NCBI GenBank assembly: GCA_002298995.1
Contig: DBMO01000002.1
Coordinates: 62,001-126,000, forward strand
Length of the DNA stretch: 64,000 bases
Source of the DNA: Desulfarculales bacterium UBA696
GTDB taxonomy: Bacteria; Desulfobacterota; Syntrophobacteria; Syntrophobacterales; Syntrophobacteraceae
Direction of reading: 5' to 3'
Position numbers and translations under genes: made by a program. The notes under the pieces were generated by a model. That model saw only the letters and a list, made by a program, of their open reading frames with translations. It made no database searches and was not told where the DNA came from. Below are positions 1-9,172 of this stretch, one piece after another; position 1 is the first letter of the stretch; every line of letters starts with the position of its first letter.

Positions 1-1773
1 AGGGCGAACTTCATCCAGTTTCTGCCGTACTTCATTTGAAAGGCCGGGCACGCGGGCATAAGGAAAATCGGCAGGGATAAGCATCCCCTCCATTTGCCTG
101 AACTTAACGACCTCGGCCTCCTGCCGCCTTAAATACCCCTCGTACTTGCACTCGATTTCCACCTGCTCCTTCGTGCGCTCCGATAGGGCAAGCGAGGGCG
201 AATCAAGCTGCTCGATATCTACGTAAGAAAGTTCGGGACGCTTTAGCAGTTTGTCCAGCGAAGCCGGTTCTTCTAGCGGGTTCGAGCCTTTCCTGACAAG
301 GATCTCATTGGCCTGGGCGGAGGGGCGCACAAACGTCCTGCGCAGCCGCTCTATCTCGGCCCCGACAGCCTCTCTGCGATCAACAAGTTCACGGTGGACC
401 GCGCCGGAATGCAGGCCAAGTTCGTAGCCCTTTTCAAGCAGCCGCAGATCCGCGTTATCCTCCCTCAGGAGCAGCCTGTACTCGGAGCGGGAAGTAAATA
501 TGCGATACGGCTCATTGGTGCCTTTAGTAACCAGATCATCTATCATTACTGCTATATAGGCTACCGAGCGATCCAATATAAAAGGTTTTCGCTTCTGCAC
601 CTTTAGCGCGGCGTTTATGCCAGCCCAAAGCCCCTGCGCGGCCGCCTCCTCGTAGCCCGAGGTGCCGTTTATCTGACCGGCAAAGAAAAGTCCTTCGACC
701 GGTTTGGTTTCAAGTGTCGGATATAACTGGGTGGGTTGAACGAAATCGTATTCAATCGCATAGGCCGGGCGCATGACCTCGGCGCACTCTAGACCCGGGA
801 CCGAATGAACAAGCTGGAGTTGAACTTCCGCTGGAAGCGAATTCCCCGTCCCGCTCGCGTACACCTCTTCGGTATCGAGCCCCTCGGGCTCGAGTATTAT
901 CTGGTGGAAGTCCTTGTGGGGGAATTTTATCACCTTGTCTTCAAGCGAGGGACAGTAGCGGGCGGAAACACCCTGGATGCTGCCGTTGTAGAGCGGTGAA
1001 AGGCTTATGTTGCAGCGGATGAGATCATGCGTGCGCTCGCTCGTTCGCCCGATATGACACGAAACCTGGGGGAGCTCAATCCTGTCTGTAAACAGTGAAA
1101 AGGGCCTGGGGTTGGGATCTCCCGGCTGCTCCTTGAAGAGCGAAAAATCGATGCTGCGCCTCTGGATTCTCGCAGGGGTGCCTGTCTTCATCCTCCCGAG
1201 AACGAACCCGAGGCTGTTTAGCTGGTCGGCAAGGGCATTTGACGGAAATTCCCCCGCCCTGCCGGATTGGATCCTGCACTTGCCGATATGGATAAGTCCG
1301 TGAAGAAACGTGCCGGTTGCCAGCACCACCGAGGGAGCTTCATGGAACATGCCGTGCTGGTCGAGAATGCCTGTTACCCTGCCGTCCTCAACCAGGAGCG
1401 ATTCAACCATGGCCTGCTTGAGTTCGAGGTTGGGCTGAAGCTCCATCCGGTGTTTCATTGCCGTGCGGTAGCGCACCTTGTCGTTTTGGGTGCGGGTGCC
1501 GCGAACCGCCGGGCCCTTTTTTGTATTGAGGCACCTGAACTGGATAGCGGTCAGGTCGGATACCCTGCCCATCTCACCGCCAAGAGCGTCGATCTCGCGG
1601 ACCAAATTGCCCTTGCCGATCCCGCCGATAGAGGGCGAGCACGGCATGTGGGCCACCGTATCCAGGTAGATCGAAAGAACAAGGGTCCTGCAGCCAAGCC
1701 GCGCCGATGCCAGGGCGGCCTCACAACCCGCATGCCCCGCCCCCACAATTATTACGTCGTATTTTCCCGCCAT
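1..1773 (-). CDS. mnmG: tRNA uridine-5-carboxymethylaminomethyl modification enzyme MnmG (C-terminus cut by window edge)
   Basis: With MnmE this FAD/NADH enzyme builds the cmnm5 group on the wobble uridine of certain tRNAs. Translated back from the ATG at 1773, the protein begins [20 protein letters not shown], the N-terminal Rossmann FAD site. It then shows [12 protein letters not shown] near residue 45, the family signature [12 protein letters not shown] around residue 285 and [16 protein letters not shown] around residue 390. The last visible residues, [15 protein letters not shown], are the conserved C-terminal stretch, so only about 30-40 residues of the usual ~620 lie outside the window. 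It is transcribed away from the divergent radical SAM gene. No oddities were seen; identification is secure. Confidence 0.97.
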   Translation of the reverse strand, partial: MAGKYDVIIVGAGHAGCEAALASARLGCRTLVLSIYLDTVAHMPCSPSIGGIGKGNLVREIDALGGEMGRVSDLTAIQFRCLNTKKGPAVRGTRTQNDKVRYRTAMKHRMELQPNLELKQAMVESLLVEDGRVTGILDQHGMFHEAPSVVLATGTFLHGLIHIGKCRIQSGRAGEFPSNALADQLNSLGFVLGRMKTGTPARIQRRSIDFSLFKEQPGDPNPRPFSLFTDRIELPQVSCHIGRTSERTHDLIRCNISLSPLYNGSIQGVSARYCPSLEDKVIKFPHKDFHQIILEPEGLDTEEVYASGTGNSLPAEVQLQLVHSVPGLECAEVMRPAYAIEYDFVQPTQLYPTLETKPVEGLFFAGQINGTSGYEEAAAQGLWAGINAALKVQKRKPFILDRSVAYIAVMIDDLVTKGTNEPYRIFTSRSEYRLLLREDNADLRLLEKGYELGLHSGAVHRELVDRREAVGAEIERLRRTFVRPSAQANEILVRKGSNPLEEPASLDKLLKRPELSYVDIEQLDSPSLALSERTKEQVEIECKYEGYLRRQEAEVVKFRQMEGMLIPADFPYARVPGLSNEVRQKLDEVRP

Positions 1774-2050
1774 ATCCGAACCAAAATGATATAGAATCCA
1801 TGCTGCGGCCCAAACGGTATTTCGGTTTATCGGCGCTTTTCAGCAGCCTTTGTTTGGGAACGGCTATCATAAATAGCTTACTATTGTCTACGGCACAATA
1901 GCTGGTTTAAATTAGGAAATAATGAATCTAACCCTTGAGCCCCAACCGCGAAGATAAATCGGAAAAGCATCTTCACTATAGGGCCAATATTACAGACAAT
2001 TCCGAATGCAAGATAGTAAAAAGTCGCGGATTGGACCGATTTTAAAGCAC

Positions 2051-2980
2051 ATGTCCGACAAACTATACAACGACTACAATTCATACTTGCGCAGGCTATT
2101 CGGCTGCCGCGTTCAGAAGATTACCCTGGACGCTGGCCTTACCTGCCCCAACCGGGACGGAACGCTGGGACGCGGCGGCTGTATATACTGTAACGAAAAA
2201 GGTTCCGGGACAGGCGCCGGCCTCAATGCGGGAATCACCGCCCAACTCTCCGCGGCAAAAGAAAGGCTTTCCAAACGATACGGCGCGAAAAAGTTCATAG
2301 CCTATTTCCAATCCTTTTCAAACACTTATGCACCGCTTGAGCGGCTATCCGCCCTGTACGCCGAGGCCCTGGCCGACCCCGATGTCGTGGGCCTGAGCAT
2401 CGGCACGCGCCCCGATTGTGTTTCCGATGAAGTGTTGGACCACCTGTCCGGGCTTTCGAAAACTCATCTTATCTGGATGGAATACGGACTTCAGTCTTCA
2501 AGCGACAAGACCCTGGACCTGATCGGCAGAGGGCACCGGGCGGCATCTTTCGCCGATGCTGCCGCACGCACCCGGGCAAGGAATATCTCTGTTTGCGCCC
2601 ATGTTATCCTGGGGCTTCCGGGAGAAGGCATGGAGGAAATGCTTGGGACGGCCCGGTTCATTGCCCGTTGCGGCATCCAGGGAGTAAAGATCCATCTCCT
2701 TTACGTGATCAAGGGCACCAGGCTCGATGAGCTTTACCGGTCGGGCGCCTACAGGTGTCTGCAATGTGAAGAATATGCCGCCGCGGCCGGCGAGTTCCTG
2801 GCCCTGCTCCCCCCGGAGATGATAATTCAAAGACTAACCAGCGATCCTCACCCGGAAGAACTGGCCGCCCCTCGTTGGGCGCTCGAAAAACAGAAAAACC
2901 TTGAAGCAATAGAAACATACATGAGGGAAAAAGGATTGTTTCAGGGGAAGAATTACGGGAGAATCGAGAGAAATAAATAA
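2051..2980 (+). CDS. YhcC-family radical SAM protein (TIGR01212 type)
   Basis: A 309-residue radical SAM protein of the YhcC family, whose exact reaction is not settled. The iron-sulphur cysteines sit in CPNRDGTLGRGGCIYC (C32, C44, C47), the spaced C-x11-C-x2-C pattern of this family rather than the usual CxxxCxxC. Further family blocks are YFQSFSNTYAP, GLSIGTRPDC and HVILGLPGE. I start at the ATG at 2051 (MSDKLYNDYNSYLRR), which matches the family N-terminus; an upstream in-frame ATG at 2006 would add 15 unconserved residues. It is divergent from mnmG, with about 280 bases between them. The family call is confident; the substrate is unknown. Confidence 0.9.
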   Translation: MSDKLYNDYNSYLRRLFGCRVQKITLDAGLTCPNRDGTLGRGGCIYCNEKGSGTGAGLNAGITAQLSAAKERLSKRYGAKKFIAYFQSFSNTYAPLERLSALYAEALADPDVVGLSIGTRPDCVSDEVLDHLSGLSKTHLIWMEYGLQSSSDKTLDLIGRGHRAASFADAAARTRARNISVCAHVILGLPGEGMEEMLGTARFIARCGIQGVKIHLLYVIKGTRLDELYRSGAYRCLQCEEYAAAAGEFLALLPPEMIIQRLTSDPHPEELAAPRWALEKQKNLEAIETYMREKGLFQGKNYGRIERNK

Positions 2981-3014
2981 TTCATAACGGAATGCCTGAC
3001 GTGGGAGAGGGATT

Positions 3015-3752
3015 ATGAAATCGTGCGGAGCGCTCTCTGTCAAACTCTTATCACTAGCTTTAGGCGTTATGGTTCTTGCAGGTTGTTCGTTAAATCCCTC
3101 CATTCCCGCCGATACCAGGGCCAGAATGCGAAGCGTTGCCGTCATTTCCATGCTTGGAGATGAGATTCACTGGAAATTAATCGGCACTACCGTATTTACA
3201 AATAAAGACAGTTATTATCCGGTTTCATGGAACATTGATGAACTCATCAGGGACTCAATAGTCGAGAAGCTGAATCAAAGCGGCCATGAGTGCTTGGCTG
3301 TAAAAGCCAGTCTAGACAAATTTTACGGGTCCACCATCGAGTACGATTCACAGTACCGGGCGTACGAACCGTTTAAATTGGACCGCGTTACTCCGCAATT
3401 GCAAGCGGTATTGAAGGTACGCCAGGTGGATGCCTTCGTCCTCGTAACGAGGCGAATGGAAAGTGATGTTCAGTCAGGTCTTCCCCTTCGCGGCTACTGT
3501 GTTTACAAACGCTCATTTCTCGGATTGCCTGCTTACGTGAAGCTGTCGACGGCGGCATCACTGGTGGTTATCGACGCCCGAACATTGAACGTTACGGAAA
3601 AACGATTTCATTTATCGCAGGATATCGAGCGGAGCCTCTGGAAAGACGATTTCACCCAACTATCTGAAAGTGAGAACAGACAGATCGAAAGCATTCTTAA
3701 GACCAGTCTGAAGTGCAAGGTACTAGAGGCAATGTCGGAAGTCGGAATCTGA
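3015..3752 (+). CDS. predicted lipoprotein of unknown function
   Basis: I do not recognise this 245-residue protein. The N-terminus is a classical lipoprotein signal: charged start, hydrophobic stretch and a lipobox LAGC with the acylated cysteine at residue 24. The residue after it is Ser, so outer-membrane sorting is likely. The mature part is soluble-looking, with alternating strand and helix (RSVAVISMLGDE, IVEKLNQSGHECLAV, VDAFVLVTRR). This is a layout common in small periplasmic lipoproteins that handle envelope components, but no motif fixes a role. It follows the radical SAM gene by 34 bases and precedes the PAP2 gene by 43, so the three may be co-transcribed. Confidence 0.75.
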   Translation: MKSCGALSVKLLSLALGVMVLAGCSLNPSIPADTRARMRSVAVISMLGDEIHWKLIGTTVFTNKDSYYPVSWNIDELIRDSIVEKLNQSGHECLAVKASLDKFYGSTIEYDSQYRAYEPFKLDRVTPQLQAVLKVRQVDAFVLVTRRMESDVQSGLPLRGYCVYKRSFLGLPAYVKLSTAASLVVIDARTLNVTEKRFHLSQDIERSLWKDDFTQLSESENRQIESILKTSLKCKVLEAMSEVGI

Positions 3753-3795
3753 GACCGCTACAATCGGAAAGCCAACTTAAGCCGAATCCACTATT

Positions 3796-4431
3796 ATGCG
3801 GGACTGGTTAAATGGGATATTAAAGGACGCCGCCGTCAAGGTCTTCCTGGCACGTACAACCCACCTGGTCCTGGTCTTTATACTGGTCTTTTACGGCGCC
3901 GACATAATAACCATTTTCAGAGGCACGCCCCGCGCCGTGAATTTTGTCTGGGAGGAAAATATTCCTTTCCTGCCGGCATTCTATTTAATTTACTACAGCG
4001 TATTTATCCTATACCTCCTGATCGCGGTCATTCTCCATAAGTCACCGGACGATATCCGGTTTCTAACCCGAAGGATGATGGTATGTATAGCTTTGGCAGG
4101 TATTGCATTTATCATTTTTCCAGTCAAAAGCGGCTACCTTCCCCTCCCTGAATGTGAGGTTAACTGGATTACAAAAATTACATGGGTGGTGGCCGGACGG
4201 TATAACATGCTGCCATCTCTTCACGTTGCCCTGACCATCATTATAATAAAGGGAATGTGGATAAGACTCCGGCCTTGGCTGAAGGGCCTGATGCTAGCAT
4301 GGGGGGCCGCACTTGTTGTCTCGACATTGTTTACTCACCAGCATCACATTCTGGACGTATTGACAGGCGTAATCCTGGCTTTTTCTATAGGCCTGTTTGT
4401 AAAGGGTGGAGACAAAGCGAAGAGTATTTGA
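3796..4431 (+). CDS. PAP2-superfamily membrane phosphatase (PAP2_3 / inositolphosphotransferase-like)
   Basis: A 211-residue integral membrane protein with about six hydrophobic segments. Two phosphatase motifs are visible in the C-terminal half: NMLPSLHVA near residue 140 (the PSLH motif, with the histidine thought to act as acid) and STLFTHQHHILDVLTG near residue 175 (the nucleophile His followed by Asp). The arrangement resembles the PAP2_3 group, which includes enzymes that remove or transfer phosphate on lipid head groups. The N-terminal PAP2 motif (KxxxxxxRP) is not evident, as is usual for this subgroup. The substrate could be a phosphatidic acid, undecaprenyl pyrophosphate or a phosphoinositide-like lipid; the sequence does not decide. 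Confidence 0.8.
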   Translation: MRDWLNGILKDAAVKVFLARTTHLVLVFILVFYGADIITIFRGTPRAVNFVWEENIPFLPAFYLIYYSVFILYLLIAVILHKSPDDIRFLTRRMMVCIALAGIAFIIFPVKSGYLPLPECEVNWITKITWVVAGRYNMLPSLHVALTIIIIKGMWIRLRPWLKGLMLAWGAALVVSTLFTHQHHILDVLTGVILAFSIGLFVKGGDKAKSI

Positions 4432-4460
4432 TTACCGATGATATATATTGATACGGAAAC

Positions 4461-6113
4461 TCACCTCGCGACCTCGATCATATCGTCAATGAATGCTTTC
4501 CACTGCCCCGAGGTGTGCTTTGAGAGTTCGGCAAATTGTACCCCGAGATAGCTGCAATCACCTGTTTTCTCAACATTTCTTATCCAGCCCGGAAGACGGA
4601 CCGCTTCATTTCTTCCCGGCAGAGGAGCGCTTATCTGGATTGGCTTATCCTTTTCGATGCACGACGATATATCCGTCCCATCGTCCTTGATGCTGATCCT
4701 GCATCCCTTGTAGCTTACATCCGCCAATACGCACCGGCTCGTTTTCTCTTCAACTTCGATTTCCGCCGGCAGAAAGCACTCCAGCCTTAGTTCGCAGCGA
4801 AGGTTGAGTTTTTCAACCTGATTGGGGTATCTGCACACTACAAGGGGCGGTTCGTAAACCGTCTCCCAGACCGTTCCCTTGAAACCGTAGGCCTCACCCG
4901 CATATATATATCGCACGATAAGGGGCATGCCGGGGCGGAGCTTCCCTATCCTGCTGGAATCGCACAGCCTCAAAATCAAATATTGGTTGAGTTCCATTCC
5001 AACCAGAAGGGACCTCATTTTTTTTGCCAGGGGCTCGAACTGCACAAGTATCGGGGTGCCTATTCCAGCCTTGATCTCCTTGTCCCAATCACCTTGGGAG
5101 GCGCTCGGCTTTTTCTGAATGAAATTAGTAAACTCGGTTAGCAGTTGCTCATCGAAGGACCCGAGCATTTCGGTTTTCATAAGGGCAAGGGAGTCTTGAG
5201 GCGAGATAGCCTTTTTGTAGGTTCTGTGAGAGGTCAGGGCATCAAATACATCGACAATATGGGCAACCCTTGCATAGAGCGGTATACCGTCGCCTGAAAG
5301 CCCGTCGGGATAACCCGACCCATCGGCGGCTTCATGATGATAGAGGACTATGTAGAGCTGGTCTTTGGAGAGACAATCCGCTTTTTTGAGTTGCTGGTAG
5401 CCCGCGACCGGATGCTGTCTGATTATGTCCAACTCCTTCAGATTCAGCTTTCCGGGTTTGTTCAGAATATCCTCATTGATTAGATGTTTTCCGAAGTCAT
5501 GAAAAAGGCTGCCAATACCGAAATCCTCTATTTCCGGTTTATTCCAGCCAAGAAAATTACAGAAGAACATTCCGAGAGTAGCCACCTGGGCACAATGGCT
5601 GAAGGTGTAGTAGTCCCTTGAAAATAGATTGAGCAGGCTTGCGGCATTGGTTTCCACGCTGGTAATATGGTCGACAAAATCTTCGATGATCGATATTCCA
5701 AGAAGAATACTCGAATCGCTCAGGTTCTCCCGGAAGACCCTTTGGACCAGAGCTTCCAGGCTGTCATAGAGGAATTGGGTCTTCTTCTCACCTATTTCTC
5801 CTTTGGATTTGATGGCCTCTCGCATTTGGGATGTCAGATATTTCAGAAATTCTGTTTCATCCTGGGGCTCGATATACAACAGATCGACGTTTTCGTTGCT
5901 AAACGTGCGCTCATTTTCTTCGGTGTAGATTTCACCCTTGTTAAGTACTTTATCGGGCCGGATTTCCTCTTCTGATTCAAAAAGCGAGGGGAAGTAGAAA
6001 TCACAAGGCAGCGTAGCGCCCTTGAAAAGGGAGCGGACCTTTACCGGGACAAATCCGGGCAAGTCCGCATCAGGACTAAAATAACAATCAGCCTCAATTT
6101 GGAGGGTTCCCAC
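4461..6113 (-). CDS. HD-GYP phosphodiesterase with C-terminal YcgR-like and PilZ domains
   Basis: A 550-residue cytoplasmic protein joining a c-di-GMP-degrading module to a c-di-GMP-binding one. Residues 1-140 are an unassigned N-terminal region. An HD-GYP domain follows (about 150-345), with FHDFGKH for the HD pair and HHEAADGSGYPDG for the diagnostic HH/GYP motif. From about 375 there is a YcgR-N-like beta domain, then a PilZ domain with the RxxxR motif in RCELR and DVSYKGC for the D/NxSxxG motif. All key residues for hydrolysis and binding appear present. A likely role is a phosphodiesterase tuned by its own ligand. It is convergent with the PAP2 gene and stands alone on its strand. Confidence 0.9.
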   Translation of the reverse strand: MGTLQIEADCYFSPDADLPGFVPVKVRSLFKGATLPCDFYFPSLFESEEEIRPDKVLNKGEIYTEENERTFSNENVDLLYIEPQDETEFLKYLTSQMREAIKSKGEIGEKKTQFLYDSLEALVQRVFRENLSDSSILLGISIIEDFVDHITSVETNAASLLNLFSRDYYTFSHCAQVATLGMFFCNFLGWNKPEIEDFGIGSLFHDFGKHLINEDILNKPGKLNLKELDIIRQHPVAGYQQLKKADCLSKDQLYIVLYHHEAADGSGYPDGLSGDGIPLYARVAHIVDVFDALTSHRTYKKAISPQDSLALMKTEMLGSFDEQLLTEFTNFIQKKPSASQGDWDKEIKAGIGTPILVQFEPLAKKMRSLLVGMELNQYLILRLCDSSRIGKLRPGMPLIVRYIYAGEAYGFKGTVWETVYEPPLVVCRYPNQVEKLNLRCELRLECFLPAEIEVEEKTSRCVLADVSYKGCRISIKDDGTDISSCIEKDKPIQISAPLPGRNEAVRLPGWIRNVEKTGDCSYLGVQFAELSKHTSGQWKAFIDDMIEVAR

Positions 6114-6501
6114 CTGGCATACCTTTCATAATGGACTGGTTCACAAAGGGGGTTGGTCGTATCAAGTCAGCTTCAAGGCCGGCTATGCGGCTTCGATCAG
6201 AGCTAAATGATGTCCTCCATCGTTCCGGTAATCCAGGCTCACGTGCACATCTTGGTTGATCCGGATCAAATGAGAATGAGAGAATACATCATACTATCGG
6301 CAGAAAATGTCCAAACTTATAATAATTTCCGAACGGAGGACGGAAAATAGAGAGACTGAACAAGCAGGTGCAAGAAAGAGGCACGTCTTCCGTGCCCTTC
6401 CCCCGTCAACCGTCTTCCGACTGGACATGGAGGCGATGGTGATGTAAAGGTTGGCAGTTCCGCCTTGATGCGGGGTACAATTAGGGGTTGTTATCGCATT
6501 C
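6114..6501. other. 388-base gene-free interval
   Basis: It separates the 5' ends of the divergent HD-GYP/PilZ gene and mltD, so promoters for both should lie here. I see no RNA gene, repeat or convincing coding frame; short open frames have no recognisable content. Confidence 0.5.
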
Positions 6502-6531
6502 ATGAAATCGCATGAAAACAGGGGTTTGGCA

Positions 6532-7791
6532 ATGAGAGGAAGGATGGAGTCATTACGGCTTGGGGGGATTTTTGCGTTGGCATGTCTACTTGCGGCAAGC
6601 TATGGTTGCGCTTCTTTTCAGTTGAATGATACGACCAAGTCATCGGAGTCAGCCAGGTCCTCGGAAAAGCAGGTGCTGCCGGCGATACATCCGGTCTCAT
6701 CTTTTCCCCTCCAGGCCCCCTACTTCCCGGCGCCCAGTAATATCGATCTTTGCGGCGAGCCGGTTCCCCTTCATATCCAGGAAGTTTACGAGCGATTTGA
6801 CAAGGAATTCACCCTTATCGTCTACAACCACGCCCAGGTTTACCTCTGGCTAAAGCGCATGGAGCGCTGGTTCCCGATGATCGAGGAACGCCTGCGGCAA
6901 ATGAATTTGCCCGACGATCTGAAATGGGTGGCAATAGTCGAAAGCGACCTGGTCTCCAACGTCTGTTCCCCGAAGGGCGCGGCCGGACCGTGGCAGTTCA
7001 TGCCGAGCACCGGCTCGGCCTACGGGCTCGAACAGAAGGGTTCTGTTGACAAGCGATACGATTTCGAGCGCTCAACCGACAGTGCTTTTCTATATCTTAA
7101 CGACCTCTACAGGAAGTACAAGAACTGGGCGCTGGCAATAGCGTCTTACAACTGTGGCGAAAAGCGGATACTTGACTGTTCGAGCTCCCAAGGCACCCGA
7201 GATTATTACCACATGAAACTCCCCCAGGAAACCGAGCGATACGTGATGCGAATTCTCGCCATCAAAGCGGTGCTGGGAAATCCCAACCAGTACGGCTACG
7301 ATCTGCCCAAGGGCTGGGGGTACCAGAAATTAGATCTCGACAAAGTGACGGTATCCCTTTCGCGGCCGCTTTCCATCGCTGCGGCCGCAAACACCGCGGG
7401 CATCACTTATCGCGAGTTCAAGAGACTAAACCCGGTTTTCCGTTCGGAGGATATCCCGGCCGGAAGACAGGAGATTAAATTACCGACCGGTTACGGCAAG
7501 GTCTTTGAAGCAAATTTCAAGGGCAACGTGTCTGAGCAGTCAGCCCCGGCAGCGGCCCCGGCTGTCCAGAAAGAAGAACCCGCGCTGGAGCCGGAGCCGG
7601 TAAAGGCTACGCCTGTAAAGGCACAGAGCGCAAAAGCCCAGCCGGTAAAAGCCCAGGTTCATACGGTCAAAAAGGGTGATACCCTGTCGGGCATAGCGCG
7701 CCAGTACGATGTCGAAGTCCAGTCGCTTAAAGCCGCCAACAAACTCAAATCCAGCGAGCTCTCGCCCGGCCAGAAGTTACGGATTCCGTAG
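6532..7791 (+). CDS. mltD: membrane-bound lytic murein transglycosylase D (GH23 + LysM lipoprotein)
   Basis: It cleaves the MurNAc-GlcNAc bond of peptidoglycan, forming 1,6-anhydro ends, from the periplasmic face of the outer membrane. From the ATG at 6532 the protein has 419 residues, with a lipobox ending at C26 (ASYGC). The SLT/GH23 domain spans about residues 105-250, with the catalytic Glu in AIVESDL (about 137) and the family blocks GAAGPWQFMPSTG and ALAIASYNCG. A Pro/Ala/Lys-rich linker (about 325-375) leads to one C-terminal LysM (VKKGDTLSGIARQYDV), which binds glycan. An in-frame ATG at 6502 is also possible but would lengthen the signal peptide unusually. A dispersed hairpin repeat follows the stop. 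Confidence 0.93.
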   Translation: MRGRMESLRLGGIFALACLLAASYGCASFQLNDTTKSSESARSSEKQVLPAIHPVSSFPLQAPYFPAPSNIDLCGEPVPLHIQEVYERFDKEFTLIVYNHAQVYLWLKRMERWFPMIEERLRQMNLPDDLKWVAIVESDLVSNVCSPKGAAGPWQFMPSTGSAYGLEQKGSVDKRYDFERSTDSAFLYLNDLYRKYKNWALAIASYNCGEKRILDCSSSQGTRDYYHMKLPQETERYVMRILAIKAVLGNPNQYGYDLPKGWGYQKLDLDKVTVSLSRPLSIAAAANTAGITYREFKRLNPVFRSEDIPAGRQEIKLPTGYGKVFEANFKGNVSEQSAPAAAPAVQKEEPALEPEPVKATPVKAQSAKAQPVKAQVHTVKKGDTLSGIARQYDVEVQSLKAANKLKSSELSPGQKLRIP

Positions 7792-8186
7792 GACTGAGTC
7801 TCAAGGGTGGTCGTGTAGGCTGGGTTGAGCGGTAAAACGGGCTCGAAGCTGCACACTGGCACAGAGAAAGCGCAACCCAACACCCCGGCGGCCGAATAAC
7901 CGGGGCGTTGGGTTTCGCTACTTTTGGAAACTTGCAACTAATCTCCATTTTACCGCTCTACCCAACCACAAAACTCCAAACCCCCATCCGCAACTCGAAG
8001 CGAAATTAAGTTTGCCAGGTCTGGTTGATGTGCGTTATTAAGATTGAACAGCATCGCCGATATGCCCATGTCCCGGACTGCACTGCTGATTTACTCCTCC
8101 AGCTAGCACTCTTTGCGAATCAAGCCCATTCACGCTGACGGCGAACAATTATAATCCCGTCGGCTTTTTAGCTTTTAGGAAAAGCG
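7792..8186. repeat. gene-free interval with dispersed hairpin repeat A (copy 1)
   Basis: A long hairpin is formed by GCGCAACCCAAC at 7870-7881 and GTTGGGTTTCGC at 7907-7918, with an inner ACCCCGG/CCGGGG extension. Outside it, TGGGTTGAGCGGTAAAA near 7822 and its near-complement TTTTACCGCTCTACCCAA near 7949 give a second, wider inverted repeat. The same core recurs at 10381, 38475 and 41881, always between genes. It could serve as a terminator for mltD, but its structure fits a small palindromic (REP/MITE-like) element. I saw no coding frame in the interval. Confidence 0.75.
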
Positions 8187-9137
8187 ATGAGAACAACGGG
8201 CCTTCTTTACGACGAAAGATTTCTTCTGCACAAAACCGGGCCGGACCATCCGGAGTGTCCGGATCGGCTGGTGGTCATCTATCGCGGACTCGACGAGGGG
8301 GGCTTTCTACAGAAGCTCATTCGAATACCCGCCACGCCCGCAAAGATGAAATGGATCGAGAAGGTACACTCCCCCCGCCATGTGTTCAGGGTCGAGGAGG
8401 CTTCCCTGCTCGATATGGGCGAACTCGGCAGCCCCGACAACCAGCTCAGCCCGGAGACCTTCGATACCGCGGTGCTGGCTGTGGGGGGGATTCTAAACAC
8501 CGTGGACTACGTTATGGAGGGCAGGGTCGAAAACGCTTTTTGCGCCGTAAGACCTCCCGGTCACCACGCTGAGCCCAACAAGGCGCTCGGCTTCTGCTAC
8601 TTCAATAATGTCGCAATAGCTGCAAGGTACCTGCAGGCCGAGTGGAAAATCGACCGAATCGGTATTATAGATTTCGATGTCCACCACGGTAACGGGACGC
8701 AGTTGATTTTCGAAAGTGATCCGGGCGTTTTCTACTACTCTATTCACGAACATCCATCTTTCGCATACCCCGGCACGGGCACCGAGTTCGAGAAGGGATC
8801 GGGACCCGGCTTCGGGACCACAATTAACTCGACGATGCTCCCCGGGGAAGGTGATGAGGAGTTCAAGAGAAAGATCAAGAAGGACCTGCTTCCCGCCATC
8901 GAGCACTTCCGGCCGGAAGTGGTACTCGTGTCGGCCGGCTTTGACGGCCATGTCGACGACGATATGTCCGGAATCAGACTTTCGACCCAATGTTTTTCAT
9001 GGATCGGCCAAAAAATCGTTGATATCGCCGAGCGGCACTCGAACAGGCGCCTTATTTCGATACTCGAAGGGGGTTATTGCCTGAAAATCCTGCCGGAACT
9101 GGTCCGGAATCATGTTGGGATACTCCTTGGTGAATAG
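8187..9137 (+). CDS. histone deacetylase-family protein (AcuC-like)
   Basis: A 316-residue zinc-dependent deacetylase of the arginase/deacetylase fold. The catalytic pieces are RPPGHHAEPNKALGFCYFNN (His pair near residue 126), IIDFDVHHGNGTQ (zinc Asp and His) and SAGFDGHVDDD (zinc Asp), with GGY near the C-terminus. Bacterial relatives act on acetylpolyamines or, as AcuC, deacetylate acetyl-CoA synthetase. The next gene encodes a CBS-CBS-ACT protein like AcuB, so an AcuC-type role is plausible, but no acuA acetyltransferase or acs gene is present here. Acetylpolyamine amidohydrolase is the main alternative. The start ATG has an A/G-rich stretch (TAGGAAAAGCG) just upstream. Confidence 0.9.
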   Translation: MRTTGLLYDERFLLHKTGPDHPECPDRLVVIYRGLDEGGFLQKLIRIPATPAKMKWIEKVHSPRHVFRVEEASLLDMGELGSPDNQLSPETFDTAVLAVGGILNTVDYVMEGRVENAFCAVRPPGHHAEPNKALGFCYFNNVAIAARYLQAEWKIDRIGIIDFDVHHGNGTQLIFESDPGVFYYSIHEHPSFAYPGTGTEFEKGSGPGFGTTINSTMLPGEGDEEFKRKIKKDLLPAIEHFRPEVVLVSAGFDGHVDDDMSGIRLSTQCFSWIGQKIVDIAERHSNRRLISILEGGYCLKILPELVRNHVGILLGE

Positions 9138-9172
9138 CTGACAAGCGGGATTACCTATCTTGGAGGGGATGT

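Noticed and set aside
1267..1794. 175-codon plus-strand frame inside mnmG
   Set aside because: It is the shadow of mnmG on the opposite strand; the mnmG motifs are unambiguous.
1774..2050. tRNA or small RNA gene between mnmG and the radical SAM gene
   Set aside because: I searched by eye for a cloverleaf or T-loop pattern and found none here or in the other gaps.
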